The notes beneath the pieces are model-generated. The model worked only from the letters and a program-made list of their open reading frames with translations, had not been told where the DNA came from and did not search any database. Positions 1 to 8,361 of a DNA stretch of 64,000 nucleotides are shown here, one piece after another. A program made the position numbers and the translations under genes. The DNA lies in contig JAIXWF010000015.1 of assembly GCA_027482185.1 (NCBI GenBank), positions 522,333-586,332 on the forward strand. The letters run 5' to 3'. The DNA is from Opitutaceae bacterium. Its GTDB lineage: Bacteria; Verrucomicrobiota; Verrucomicrobiia; Opitutales; Opitutaceae. How positions within the stretch are numbered: the stretch's first letter is position 1; each line of letters starts with the position of its first letter.

Positions 1-818
1 TCGAGGGCTTCGACCTGAAGCGCATGGGCTTCAACTCGCCCGACGCCCTCCACGTCATGATCGAGGCCAAGAAACTCGCCTTCGAGGACCGCGCCAAATT
101 CTACGCCGACCCCGATTTCTCCAAGAGCCCTCTCGCCGGCCTGCTCTCCAAGAAATACGCCGCCGACCGCCGCGCCCTCATCAAAATGGAACGCGCCGCC
201 AAGACCTACGATGCCGGCAACCCCGCGCTCCAGGACGGCGACACGATCTACCTCACGACCGCCGACGCCGAGGGCAACATGGTCTCCCTCATCCAAAGCA
301 ACTACCGCGGCATGGGCAGCGGCATCGTCGTGCCCGGCCTCGGCTTCGGTTTCCAGAACCGCGGCGAGATGTTCACCCTCGAGCCCGGCCACGCCAACGA
401 CTACGCCCCCGGCAAGCGCCCCTTCCACACCATCATCCCCGCCTTCATCATGAAGGACGGCAAACCGTGGGTCAGCTTCGGCCTCATGGGCGGCGCCATG
501 CAGCCCCAGGGCCACGTCCAGATCGTCGTCAACCTCATCGACTTCGGCATGAACCTCCAGGAAGCCGGCGACGCCGCCCGCTGGCAGCACGACGGCTCCA
601 CCGACTACGACACCCCGAAAATGACCACCGGCGGCTTCGTCTACCTTGAAACCGGCGTGCCTTGGGAAACCCAAGCCGAACTCCGCCGCCGCGGCCACGA
701 CCTCCGCGTCGATCTGGGCGGCTTCGGCGGTTACCAAGCGATCCGTTGGGATGACGCCAACCGCGTCTACTTGGGCGCCAGCGAAAGCCGCAAGGACGGT
801 CAGGCCGGCGGCTGGTAG
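1..818 (+). CDS. gamma-glutamyltransferase family protein, 3' part
   Basis: The gene begins upstream of the window; the frame is already open at base 3. The visible part covers the small subunit of a gamma-glutamyltransferase, an Ntn hydrolase that cleaves and transfers the gamma-glutamyl group of glutathione-like substrates. The autoprocessing and nucleophilic Thr is most likely the T of GDTIYLTTADAEGN (codon at 243-245), placed by alignment with TTHxxVxD of the family. The glycine-rich stretch LMGGAMQPQGH (around 485-515) fits the oxyanion/substrate loop of the YwrD-like branch. The stop is TAG. The large subunit is outside the window, so signal peptide and cleavage context cannot be judged. 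Family assignment is firm; substrate is unknown. Confidence 0.9.
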   Translation, partial: EGFDLKRMGFNSPDALHVMIEAKKLAFEDRAKFYADPDFSKSPLAGLLSKKYAADRRALIKMERAAKTYDAGNPALQDGDTIYLTTADAEGNMVSLIQSNYRGMGSGIVVPGLGFGFQNRGEMFTLEPGHANDYAPGKRPFHTIIPAFIMKDGKPWVSFGLMGGAMQPQGHVQIVVNLIDFGMNLQEAGDAARWQHDGSTDYDTPKMTTGGFVYLETGVPWETQAELRRRGHDLRVDLGGFGGYQAIRWDDANRVYLGASESRKDGQAGGW

Positions 819-927
819 GCCCGAAAGCGTCGGAAAGGTTTACGTTTTGACCATCCCGACAAATCCGCCGAAATACGATAAAAGTTTAAGTTACTGTAAT
901 CGATCGACTAACAATATTGGACCGCTT

Positions 928-944
928 CGGGCATACGATTTGCT
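928..944 (+). promoter_or_regulatory. putative sigma-54 (-24/-12) promoter of the small VPDSG gene
   Basis: CGGGCATACGATTTGCT carries GG and GC separated by exactly ten bases, with TTGCT at -12, close to the RpoN consensus TGGCAC-N5-TTGCW. It ends 29 bases before the ATG at 974, which leaves a leader of roughly 20 nt. The surrounding 819-973 is AT-rich compared with the genome and otherwise holds no gene. Better sigma-54 matches occur before two later genes (47346, 48156), which supports the reading, but no activator site is identified. Confidence 0.45.
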
Positions 945-973
945 TAGAGTAGGCTCAACTCAATCATCCTACC

Positions 974-1144
974 ATGAACGCTCGTAACCTGCTCGCCGCC
1001 ACGCTCGCCCTCGTTTCCTCCGCCCAAGTCTTCGCCGCCGGCAACGGTGGTCCGGTCGTTGCGGCTCCGGATTCGGCCAGCGTCGCCGGTCTGTTGGTCT
1101 TGGGTGCGGCCGCGGTCATCGCGTTCCGCCGCAAGTCCAAGTAA
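974..1144 (+). CDS. minimal secreted protein with VPDSG-CTERM sorting signal (56 aa)
   Basis: The product is only 56 residues. Residues 1-22 form a signal peptide ending FAA. Residues 31-56 form a CTERM sorting tail: APDSAS, then a hydrophobic helix (VAGLLVLGAAAVIAF), then RRKSK. Between the two lie only about ten residues (GNGGPVVA). Such tails are recognised and cut by exosortases in Verrucomicrobia and relatives; no exosortase gene lies in the window. It stands alone, with a sigma-54-like promoter upstream and a strong terminator downstream, so it is a free-standing transcription unit. The function of so short a mature peptide is unknown; it could be an anchor, a decoy substrate or a signalling peptide (inference). 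Confidence 0.8.
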   Translation: MNARNLLAATLALVSSAQVFAAGNGGPVVAAPDSASVAGLLVLGAAAVIAFRRKSK

Positions 1145-1193
1145 GTCCCCCGCGTCGGATTACTCCTTTCCACCCGGTTGATTCCCGGGTGGT

Positions 1194-1229
1194 AAAACCG
1201 CAGCCCGGTTCGCCGGACTGCGGTTTTTT
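1194..1229 (+). terminator. rho-independent terminator after the VPDSG mini-gene
   Basis: AAAACCGCAG (1194-1203) pairs with CTGCGG plus Ts (1218-1229) around a C/G-rich loop, and the right arm runs into TTTTTT. It lies 50 bp after the stop codon at 1144. The four As on the left could give weak termination for the converging DUF418 gene as well. Confidence 0.85.
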
Positions 1230-1341
1230 GCGTTCCGGCAATCGTAAGTCCGCACCGGGCCCTTCGCGCCCTCCGGGTAGCCTCCGCTCCCTCCAGAGCC
1301 CGGCGTGTGGGCGTTGAAGTGCGGGTCGCACCCGCTCCGCC

Positions 1342-2559
1342 TCACTCCCCGGCCGCCACCCCAGGCGTCCGCCGCAGCGGCTGCCATTGCCAGTAGGTCA
1401 AGCAGCGCCACCCCCACTCGGCCGGCCCGTACAGATATCGCCGCAGCCACCACCGGCTGCCCAGGGCCATGCCGGCAAACAAGCCCAGCGCCAATGCGAT
1501 CTCCGCCCACCCCGGGATCCGCAGGCCCAAGCCGTAATGCGCGGACAAAACGTCGATGACCGCGGCGTGCAGCAGGTAATTGGTCAGCGCCATCCGCCCC
1601 ACCCAACCCAACGGCGCCAAGCGCACCGCCCATTCCGGCCGCCGCGCCACCAGCAGCGCCATCCCGCCGATCGCCGTAAACGCGAGCAACTGCTCGTCCA
1701 AAAAGCCGAATCCCGTCGGCAGCCGCAGCGCCAATTTCGGCGGCAACCCGTCCGCCGACACCCCGGGCAGCCACCACCAATACGCCGCCCAAGCCACCAC
1801 ACCCGCGACCATGAATCCGCCGATCAATCGCCGGTGCCGCCACGGATCCGCAAACACCCCGTGCCGCAGCGCCAACAACCCGAGAATGAACAGCGTGAGA
1901 TAAATGTCCGGCGTATAGCGCGACAGCGCCAGCGGATGCTCGATGATCGCCCGCGCCCGCGCCTGCACCACCTCGGCATAGGTGCCGTTCGTCACCTGCG
2001 CGTCGTAGTCCCGCAACTGCGCTTCCCGCCGGGCAATCTGCGCCTGCTCCGATTTCACCGTCGCCTCCCAACCGATTTTCGCCGTCGACCCCGCCGTGCT
2101 CACCGCCTCCCGGATCGGCCAAGCCGCCAAACTCAGGGCCGCAATCACCAGCAGCGACTTCGTCGTCCCCTCCTTCAGCACCAGCAACGCCAACCCCCAC
2201 CACGCATAGTCGCGCAAGATCGGAAACGGCGTCAGCACCTCCACCGCAAATCCGATCGCGTACAGCACCCCGAGCCGCCGCAGGAAAACCGGCGCCGCCG
2301 GCCGCCCCTTTTTCTCCAATTGCCGCAACAGCACCGCAAACCCGACGCCGAAGAGAAACGCGAACACCGCCCGGTCCTTTTCCGCCACCAGCAACGTGAT
2401 GAACCAGCCCGCGGGATTGTCCGCCCCAGCGCCCAAATCCTCGCCCAGCAACTTCCGGCAATGGGCCATCAGCATTCCGAGCAACGCCAGCCCCCGCAAC
2501 AGGTCCAGCGTCACGATCCGGCCTTGGCCGTCCGGCGTCGTCGCGGCTGTCGGTTTCAT
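1342..2559 (-). CDS. DUF418 family membrane protein (YeiB-like)
   Basis: A 405-residue polytopic membrane protein. The N-terminus has the family signature RIVTLDLLRGLALLGMLMA (about 14-32), and the C-terminal half (from about 235) has the DUF418 pattern with GRMALTNYLLH and YLYGPAEWGWRCLTY. Several transmembrane helices are visible. A soluble loop around residues 150-215 (KSEQAQIARREAQLRDY...) looks helical and periplasmic. The start is the ATG at 2559, because only there does the conserved hydrophobic N-terminus begin; an open extension upstream has no family match. DUF418 proteins are thought to be transporters or acyl-transfer membrane proteins, but the substrate is unknown. It is divergent from rpmH. 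Confidence 0.85.
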   Translation of the reverse strand: MKPTAATTPDGQGRIVTLDLLRGLALLGMLMAHCRKLLGEDLGAGADNPAGWFITLLVAEKDRAVFAFLFGVGFAVLLRQLEKKGRPAAPVFLRRLGVLYAIGFAVEVLTPFPILRDYAWWGLALLVLKEGTTKSLLVIAALSLAAWPIREAVSTAGSTAKIGWEATVKSEQAQIARREAQLRDYDAQVTNGTYAEVVQARARAIIEHPLALSRYTPDIYLTLFILGLLALRHGVFADPWRHRRLIGGFMVAGVVAWAAYWWWLPGVSADGLPPKLALRLPTGFGFLDEQLLAFTAIGGMALLVARRPEWAVRLAPLGWVGRMALTNYLLHAAVIDVLSAHYGLGLRIPGWAEIALALGLFAGMALGSRWWLRRYLYGPAEWGWRCLTYWQWQPLRRTPGVAAGE

Positions 2560-2746
2560 GCTCGGGAAAGGGGAAATATTGAAGATAGGGAATCGACCGA
2601 GCCGCCGGGCAAAACGGGAATCCGGGCTCGGCCCGGCCCCAGCGCGGACGCCATCATTCACCCCCGCCGGGGTCCAACCCTTTCCGGCGCCTTGCTCCCG
2701 CGGATTTCCGGGTTTTGCTGCCTCCGGGTCCGACCGCGAAGCGCCC

Positions 2747-2776
2747 TTGACACTCCCGCGCGCGTCCGGCACCCAT
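2747..2776 (+). promoter_or_regulatory. possible sigma-70 promoter of the rpmH operon
   Basis: TTGACA at 2747-2752 is a perfect -35 hexamer. At 17-18 bp spacing only a poor -10 is present (ACCCAT, 2771-2776). The site is 24-50 bp before the rpmH start. No DnaA boxes were seen in the divergent 2560-2799 gap. Confidence 0.3.
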
Positions 2777-2799
2777 GACCCTCTTTTTCTCTAAAGATC

Positions 2800-2937
2800 A
2801 TGAAGCCCACATTCCGCCCGCACCGCAAGAAACGCGCCCGCAAGATTGGTTACCGCGCCCGTATGGCGACCAAGGGCGGCCGCAAGGTCATCAAGGCCCG
2901 CCGTCTCAAGGGCCGCAAGCGCCTGACCGTCGTCTGA
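2800..2937 (+). CDS. rpmH: 50S ribosomal protein L34
   Basis: A 45-residue, very basic protein beginning [15 protein letters not shown] and containing [19 protein letters not shown] and KGRKRL, the near-invariant L34 sequence. It belongs to the large ribosomal subunit, where it packs into 23S rRNA near the exit tunnel. It heads the conserved block rpmH-rnpA-yidD-yidC. In many bacteria this block lies next to dnaA; here a DUF418 gene is the neighbour, so the replication origin is not evident. Confidence 0.97.
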   Translation: MKPTFRPHRKKRARKIGYRARMATKGGRKVIKARRLKGRKRLTVV

Positions 2938-2999
2938 TTGCCTCCGTCGCTGCCGCGCGCGCCCGCGTTTCCGTTTTCCAGCGCCCGCCGCGACGGCCC

Positions 3000-3365
3000 A
3001 TGCGTTTCCGCCCCGAGCAACATCTGCGGCGGCAAACCGAGATTCGCGCCGTGCGCGAGCAGGGCCGCCGGCTCGATTGCCGCGCTTTCACCGTCTGGTG
3101 GAAATTCCGCCCGCCGGCGGAGTCGTCCGCACCGGCCGCCGCCCGGGTCTGCGTGATCGCTTCCAAAGCCGCCGTCGGAAATGCGGTCCAGCGCAACCGC
3201 GCCAAACGCCGGCTCCGCGAAGTTTTCCGCCATCGGCAAACCGCCGTGCCCGCCGGCTGCGATCTCCTGCTCATCGCCCGCGCCGCCGCCGCCACTTGGC
3301 CCTTGCCCGAACTCGAGGCCAAATTCGCCGAAGCCTGCACGCGCCTCGCTCCCTCTTCCGCATGA
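3000..3365 (+). CDS. rnpA: ribonuclease P protein component
   Basis: A 121-residue protein binding the RNase P RNA and assisting 5' maturation of pre-tRNA. The family signature [13 protein letters not shown] is present (about residues 64-76), preceded by [15 protein letters not shown], the usual V-S-K-x-G-N-A-V-x-R-N-R pattern. The N-terminus [20 protein letters not shown] matches the normal start, so the ATG at 3000 is used rather than the open upstream extension over rpmH. The stop overlaps the yidD start (ATGA), indicating translational coupling. Confidence 0.95.
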   Translation: MRFRPEQHLRRQTEIRAVREQGRRLDCRAFTVWWKFRPPAESSAPAAARVCVIASKAAVGNAVQRNRAKRRLREVFRHRQTAVPAGCDLLLIARAAAATWPLPELEAKFAEACTRLAPSSA

Positions 3366-3709
3366 TCGCCGGCTCCCCGCTCCGCCGCTTCGGCGCCGCC
3401 GCCGCCCGCCTGCCCGCCGGCGTACTCGTTTTCCTGATTCGGATCTACCAACGCACGCTGTCGCCCGCCCTGCCCGTGCTCACCATGGGCCGCTGCGGTT
3501 GCCGTTTTCATCCGACCTGCTCGCACTACGCCGTCGACGCCCTCCGCGTCCACGGCTTCCTCGCCGGCACTTGGCTCGCGGCGGTCCGGCTCGTGAAGTG
3601 CACGCCCTTGCATCCCGGCGGCCTTGATCCGGTTCCGCCCCGCGCCCGCCCGGTCTGCCGCCGCGCGGACCTTGAATCCCCGCTCCCCGGTTCTTCGCGC
3701 GCCGCCTGA
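3362..3709 (+). CDS. yidD: membrane protein insertion efficiency factor YidD
   Basis: A 115-residue protein with the YidD core [28 protein letters not shown] and [11 protein letters not shown]. YidD is a small membrane-associated protein encoded between rnpA and yidC in most bacteria and aids insertion of membrane proteins. The ATG overlaps the rnpA stop by four bases. The last 20 or so residues (arginine/proline-rich) extend past the usual family end and are probably unstructured. Confidence 0.92.
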   Translation: MIAGSPLRRFGAAAARLPAGVLVFLIRIYQRTLSPALPVLTMGRCGCRFHPTCSHYAVDALRVHGFLAGTWLAAVRLVKCTPLHPGGLDPVPPRARPVCRRADLESPLPGSSRAA

Positions 3710-3735
3710 CGTCGCCCCTCCTTCCCTTTCCTGCC

Positions 3736-5562
3736 ATGGACAAAAAGAATTTCGCCATCGGCGCGATCCTCCTCGTCGCCGCCTTCGCCCTCCTGCTCTT
3801 CGGCCCCCGGCCGCCCGCCCCGACCCCGGCCCCCGCGCCGGTGCCGGCGCAAGCGGCCGACGGCACCGCGGCTCCGGCCGCCGCGCCCGGCAGCCCGAGC
3901 GCCCCCGCCGCCGCCACGGCTCCCGCGGCCGCGGTCCCCGCCGCCAACACCGCCTTCGCCTCCGTCAACCGCGATTCCGCGAGCGCCGTCGTCACCATCC
4001 TCGCCAACGACTTCGTCGAAGCCCGCTTCACCGATTCCGGCGGCGCCCTGCGCGAAGTCGCCTTCGTGAAGCGCGACGAAAAATCCAAGCGTCTCGTCTA
4101 CCCCGACCAACTCGGCTCCGACCGCCCCTTCGTGTTCAATGCCCTGCACGCGGACCCGATGCTCGCCCTCGTCGATTTCCCGGGACTCGACCGCAACGCC
4201 CGCTACGAACGCGTTTCCCACACGCCCACGTCCGTCGAGTACCGCATCGTCCTCGACAACCGCCTCGAGGTCGTCCGCCGCTACAGTCTCGCGCCCAACG
4301 CCGCGCCGAATTCCGATCCCTACCAGATCCGCCACGAGACGATCTTCCGCAATCTCGCCGACCAGACGTCGACCCCGTTCAACGTCAAACTCTCCCTCGG
4401 CACCGCGGCGCCCGCCAGCCCCGACGATCCCGCGCTCCAGCTCAAGACCGGCTACTCCAACGGCAGCGACCAGACCTTCCTCGCCCGCTCCGAACTCGAA
4501 GCCAGCAGCGGCTTCCTCGGCATCGGCGCCCGCGCCATGTCGCCCTACCTGACCAGCGCCGGCCCCCTCGTCTGGACCGCCGTGAAGAACCAGTTCTTCG
4601 CCAGCATCCTTACCGGCGACAAACCCGCCAGCGCCCTCGTCACCCGCCGCGTCAAGTTGATCTCGGCCCTGCCCGACGAACACATCGGCGCCTACGGCGT
4701 CACCGGCTCCGCCCAATTCGAAGTCGAAGCCCTCGCCGCCAAGGCCGAGTCCAAGCTCGGCGCCACCCTCTACGTCGGCCCCAAGGAATACCGCCGCCTC
4801 GCCAACACCGGCGCCTTCAAGGCCGACCAGGACAAGGTGATGGACTTCGGCTTCTTCAAATTCTTCAGCCAGATCCTCCTCACGCTGATGACCTGGCTCC
4901 AGGGCTTCGTCGGCAACTGGGGCGTCGCGATCATCCTCACCACCCTGATCCTCAAGACGCTTTTCATCCCCTTCACGCTCGCCGCCTCCAAGTCCGCCAA
5001 ACGCATGGCCAAGCTGCAGCCCGAGATGCAGGTCATCCGCGAGAAATACAAAGACAACCCGCAGAAGCAGCAGCAGGCCACGATGGAGCTCTTCAAGACG
5101 CACCGCGTGAACCCGATCGGCGGCTGTTTCCCGATTTTGATCACGATCCCGTTCTTCATGGGATTCTTCACCATGCTCCAGAGCGCGGCCGAGCTCCGCT
5201 ACTCGCCGTTCCTTTGGGCGCCCGATTTGTCGGCGGTCGACACCGTCGCCGTCCTCTTCGGCCTGCTCCCGCTCAACATCATGCCGCTCCTCATGGGCGC
5301 CACGATGGTGATCCAGATGCACATCACGCCGTCGCCCTCCGTCGACAACATGCAGATCAAGATGATGAAGATCATGCCCTATATCTTCACCCTCTTCTGC
5401 TACACCTTCCCCTGCGCCCTCTCGCTCTACTCCTTCGTCAACGGTCTCTTCACCATCGTGCAGCAACTCGTGATCAACCGCATGAAGGACGACGAGCCCG
5501 CCCCGGCCGCCGCCGGCCCCGGCGGCAAGCCGGTGAAGAACGTCACGCCGAAGAAACGGTAA
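3736..5562 (+). CDS. yidC: membrane protein insertase YidC
   Basis: A 608-residue, Gram-negative-type YidC. It has an N-terminal anchor (about 5-24), an Ala/Pro-rich linker (26-80), the large periplasmic beta-domain (about 80-365) and the conserved insertase core (about 375-585). The core includes LAASKSAKRMAKLQPEM, the coiled-coil loop IREKYKDNPQKQQQ, and VNPIGGCFPILITIPFFMGF. It inserts inner-membrane proteins alone or with SecYEG. The C-terminus ends in a basic tail (KPVKNVTPKKR) as expected for ribosome contact. It lies 26 bp after yidD. Confidence 0.96.
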   Translation: MDKKNFAIGAILLVAAFALLLFGPRPPAPTPAPAPVPAQAADGTAAPAAAPGSPSAPAAATAPAAAVPAANTAFASVNRDSASAVVTILANDFVEARFTDSGGALREVAFVKRDEKSKRLVYPDQLGSDRPFVFNALHADPMLALVDFPGLDRNARYERVSHTPTSVEYRIVLDNRLEVVRRYSLAPNAAPNSDPYQIRHETIFRNLADQTSTPFNVKLSLGTAAPASPDDPALQLKTGYSNGSDQTFLARSELEASSGFLGIGARAMSPYLTSAGPLVWTAVKNQFFASILTGDKPASALVTRRVKLISALPDEHIGAYGVTGSAQFEVEALAAKAESKLGATLYVGPKEYRRLANTGAFKADQDKVMDFGFFKFFSQILLTLMTWLQGFVGNWGVAIILTTLILKTLFIPFTLAASKSAKRMAKLQPEMQVIREKYKDNPQKQQQATMELFKTHRVNPIGGCFPILITIPFFMGFFTMLQSAAELRYSPFLWAPDLSAVDTVAVLFGLLPLNIMPLLMGATMVIQMHITPSPSVDNMQIKMMKIMPYIFTLFCYTFPCALSLYSFVNGLFTIVQQLVINRMKDDEPAPAAAGPGGKPVKNVTPKKR

Positions 5563-5598
5563 ACGCCTCCGCGGGGCCGCACCCCACCGCCGCTCCGG

Positions 5599-5654
5599 GC
5601 TTACCGCTCATCGCTTAAAGCTTAGAGCTTAGAGCTTACCGCTTAGAGCTTATC
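5599..5654 (+). repeat. heptamer array, GCTTAGA type, eight units
   Basis: Eight consecutive 7-bp units without interruption: GCTTACC, GCTCATC, GCTTAAA, GCTTAGA, GCTTAGA, GCTTACC, GCTTAGA, GCTTATC. The array ends one base before the ATG of the YebC gene, so it occupies the position of the ribosome-binding site, and no Shine-Dalgarno motif is visible. The same unit recurs at 56999-57054. Confidence 0.9.
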
Positions 5655-5655
5655 C

Positions 5656-6387
5656 ATGGCCGGTCACAACAAGTGGTCGAAGGTCAAACGGCTCAAGGCC
5701 GTCACCGACTCCCGCCGCGGCAAGGTCTTCTCGCGCCTCTCCCGCGACATCACCCTCGCCGCCAAATCCGGCGGCGGCGATCCCGCCGGCAACGCCCGCC
5801 TCCGCACCCTCGTGCTCAAGGCCCGCGAGGCCAACATGCCCGCCGACAACGTCGACCGCGCGATCAAGAAGGGCACCGGCGAACTGCCCGGCGTCGTGTA
5901 TGAGGAAATCGTATACGAGGGCTACGGCCCCGGCGGCGTCGCCTTTGTCGTGCAGGCCACCACCGACAACCGCACCCGCGCCGCCAAGGACGTCCGCGCC
6001 GCCTTCGCCCGCCACGGCGGCAATCTCGCCAGCACCGGCGCCGTCGCCTTCCAGTTCCTGCACGCCGGCCAATTCCTCGTCGCCCGCGGCCGCGCCACCG
6101 AGGACGCCCTGATGGAAATCGCCCTCGCCGCCGGGGCCGACGACGTCCTCGCCAGCGAACACGGCTTCGAGCTCCGCTGCCCCGTCCACGCCTTCGACAA
6201 AGTCGCCCACGCCCTCGCGCAGCAGGCCATCGCCACCGAGAGCGCCGAAATCGCCTACATCCCCGTCGTCACCGTGCCCGTGGCCGACCCCGCCGTCGCC
6301 GCCGAACTCGAGGCCCTGCACGCTGCCCTCGAGGAAATCGACGACGTCCAGGTCGTTTTTTCCAACGAGGAATCCCCCGGCGCCTGA
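5656..6387 (+). CDS. YebC/PmpR family transcriptional/translational regulator
   Basis: A 243-residue protein of normal family length starting MAGHNKWSKVKRLKAVTD, the YebC/TACO1 hallmark, followed by GKVFSRLSRDI, GNARLRTLVLKAREANMPADN and IKKGTGE. The middle has VYEEIVYEGYGPGGVA. YebC proteins were described as DNA-binding regulators; newer work on the family links them to ribosomes and relief of stalling at proline-rich sequences. The start is unambiguous. The heptamer array directly abuts the start codon. It is likely monocistronic, since metX follows after 119 bp. Confidence 0.93.
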   Translation: MAGHNKWSKVKRLKAVTDSRRGKVFSRLSRDITLAAKSGGGDPAGNARLRTLVLKAREANMPADNVDRAIKKGTGELPGVVYEEIVYEGYGPGGVAFVVQATTDNRTRAAKDVRAAFARHGGNLASTGAVAFQFLHAGQFLVARGRATEDALMEIALAAGADDVLASEHGFELRCPVHAFDKVAHALAQQAIATESAEIAYIPVVTVPVADPAVAAELEALHAALEEIDDVQVVFSNEESPGA

Positions 6388-6506
6388 ACCCCGCCGCGCC
6401 CGACCGGGCCGCGGATGTATCCATTCGTTTACCAATTCCCTAGCGTCATAATCCCGGCGCCCGTATTGCCTCTCCCGGCCCCACCGGGTTTCCTTCCCGA
6501 ATTGAC

Positions 6507-7709
6507 ATGACCGACGACATCGCAGTCGCGCCCGCCCCGGGAGCCGGAACCCCGGCCCGCCAACCGGCCGCGGACGATGTCGGGTTCGTCACGCCGAAGG
6601 ATTTCGTTTTCAACCAGCCGTTCACGTTCAAGAGCGGCCAGGTGATCCCCGGCTTCACGCTGCGCTACGAAACCTACGGCACGCTCAGCGCCACCCGCGA
6701 CAACGCGATCCTCGTCTGCCACGCGCTCAGCGGCGACCACCATTGCGCCGGCTGGCACACGCCGCAGGACCGCAAACCGGGTTGGTGGAACAACCTCATC
6801 GGCCCGGGCAAAGCCGTCGACACGCGCCGCTACTTCGTCGTCTGCGCCAACGTCCTCGGCGGCTGCCAGGGCTCGACCGGCCCCTCGTCGGTCAACCCCG
6901 AAACCGGCCGGCCCTACGGCATCCTGTTTCCGTTCGTCACCATCCGCGACATGGTCCGCGCGCAAAAGCTCCTGCTCGACCATCTCGGCGTCGCGGAACT
7001 TCACGCGATCATCGGCGGCTCCATGGGCGGCATGCTCGCGATGCTCACGGCGATCGAATATCCGAACTTCGTCCGCCGCCTGCTCGCCATGGCCACCACC
7101 GGCCGCGAGAGCGCGCAGGCGATCGCGTTCAACGAAGTCGGCCGCCAGGCCATCATGCAGGACCCGGCTTGGAACCGCGGCGACTACCCCAAGGACGGCG
7201 GCCCGCGCGTCGGCCTCGCGATCGCCCGCATGATGGCGCACATCACCTACGTCTCCGACGCCAGCATGGACCGGAAGTTCGGCCGCCGGAAAAAAGAGAG
7301 CGCGCCCAACGACGCGTACACCTTCGACGTGCAGTTCGAGGTCGAGAGCTACCTGCGCCACCAGGGCCAGAGCTTCATCAACCGCTTCGACGCCAACTCC
7401 TACCTCTACATCACGCGCGCCCTCGACCAATTCGACCTCGCCCAGGCCTACGGCTCCCTCGAGACGGCCTTCGGCGCGATCGAGGCCGAGATGCTCGTCG
7501 TCGGCTTCACCAGCGACTGGCTCTTCCCGCCCGAGCAGAACCGCGAGCTCGCCCTCGCCGCCCTCCGCGCCGGCCGCCGCGCCAGCTACGCCGAACTCGA
7601 TACCGACCTCGGCCACGATTCCTTCCTCCTCGAATCCGAGGAACTCTACGGGCTCGTCCGCGGCTTCCTCGAGCGCGAACAACCCTTCGCCTTCGACTAC
7701 TCGATATGA
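6507..7709 (+). CDS. metX: homoserine O-acetyltransferase
   Basis: A 400-residue alpha/beta hydrolase that acylates L-homoserine using acetyl-CoA (or succinyl-CoA) as the first committed step of methionine synthesis. The nucleophile elbow is IIGGSMGGM with Ser172; the catalytic Asp is in GFTSDWLFPP and the His in DLGHDSFLLE. CHALSGDHHCAGW and GGCQGSTGPSS are typical MetX segments. The ATGA overlap with metW gives the common metX-metW arrangement. Acyl specificity (acetyl versus succinyl) cannot be fixed from sequence alone. Confidence 0.94.
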   Translation: MTDDIAVAPAPGAGTPARQPAADDVGFVTPKDFVFNQPFTFKSGQVIPGFTLRYETYGTLSATRDNAILVCHALSGDHHCAGWHTPQDRKPGWWNNLIGPGKAVDTRRYFVVCANVLGGCQGSTGPSSVNPETGRPYGILFPFVTIRDMVRAQKLLLDHLGVAELHAIIGGSMGGMLAMLTAIEYPNFVRRLLAMATTGRESAQAIAFNEVGRQAIMQDPAWNRGDYPKDGGPRVGLAIARMMAHITYVSDASMDRKFGRRKKESAPNDAYTFDVQFEVESYLRHQGQSFINRFDANSYLYITRALDQFDLAQAYGSLETAFGAIEAEMLVVGFTSDWLFPPEQNRELALAALRAGRRASYAELDTDLGHDSFLLESEELYGLVRGFLEREQPFAFDYSI

Positions 7710-8311
7710 GCCGCCAGGTCGAAAAACGCACCGTCGACATGCAGATCATCGGGGACTGGGTCGAGCCCGGCACCCGGGTCCTCGACCTCGGTTGCGGCCA
7801 AGGCGTGTTGCTCGATTACCTCGTGCAGACCAAGCAGGTCTCCGGCGTCGGCGTCGACCTCGACTTCAACCGTATCGCCGCCTGCGTGCGCCGCGGCCTC
7901 GTGGCCTACCAGGGCGACATGACCGCGTTCATGCGCGCGTTTCCCGAAAAGCATTTCGACCGCGTGATCTGCTCCCGCACCGTCCACGAACTCGCCGATC
8001 CCACCGCCGTCATCCTCGAAGCCCTGCGCGTCGGCCGCACCCTCACCGTCGGCTTCGTCAACCACGGCTTCTGGAAGAACCGGCTCAACACGCTCTTCCA
8101 GGGCCGCAAGATCCGCAACGCCGTCTACACCACGGAATGGTTCGAAAGCCGCCCGGCCAATCCCGTCACGATCGCCGACTTCGAACATTTCTGCGCGGAG
8201 AAAAACATCACCATCGCGCGCCGCGCCCACCTCGCCGGCAACTGGCACACGCCGTGCCGCACGCGGCCGAACCTCTTCGCCGGCTACGCGCTCTACGATC
8301 TCTCGCGCTGA
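7706..8311 (+). CDS. metW: methionine biosynthesis protein MetW
   Basis: A 201-residue SAM-methyltransferase-fold protein with motif I VLDLGCGQGVLLDYL (about residues 23-37), GVGVDLDFNRIAACV and VICSRTVHEL. The C-terminal part contains VGFVNHGFWKNR and NLFAGYALYDL, typical of MetW. MetW acts with MetX in homoserine acylation in several bacteria. It starts in the metX stop (ATGA), so both are translated together. Confidence 0.92.
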   Translation: MSRQVEKRTVDMQIIGDWVEPGTRVLDLGCGQGVLLDYLVQTKQVSGVGVDLDFNRIAACVRRGLVAYQGDMTAFMRAFPEKHFDRVICSRTVHELADPTAVILEALRVGRTLTVGFVNHGFWKNRLNTLFQGRKIRNAVYTTEWFESRPANPVTIADFEHFCAEKNITIARRAHLAGNWHTPCRTRPNLFAGYALYDLSR

Positions 8312-8361
8312 TCCGCGCGCCCGCGGTTGCCGCCCGCAGATTTGCGCCCAACCTTTTCCCC

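Noticed and set aside
6456..6469. GG-N10-GC element before metX as sigma-54 promoter
   Set aside because: The -24 half (CGGCGC) is poor, and methionine genes are not usual RpoN targets; likely chance.
6388..6506. SAM riboswitch before metX
   Set aside because: The 119-bp leader lacks the conserved SAM-I, SAM-II or SAH stems and no attenuator hairpin is visible.
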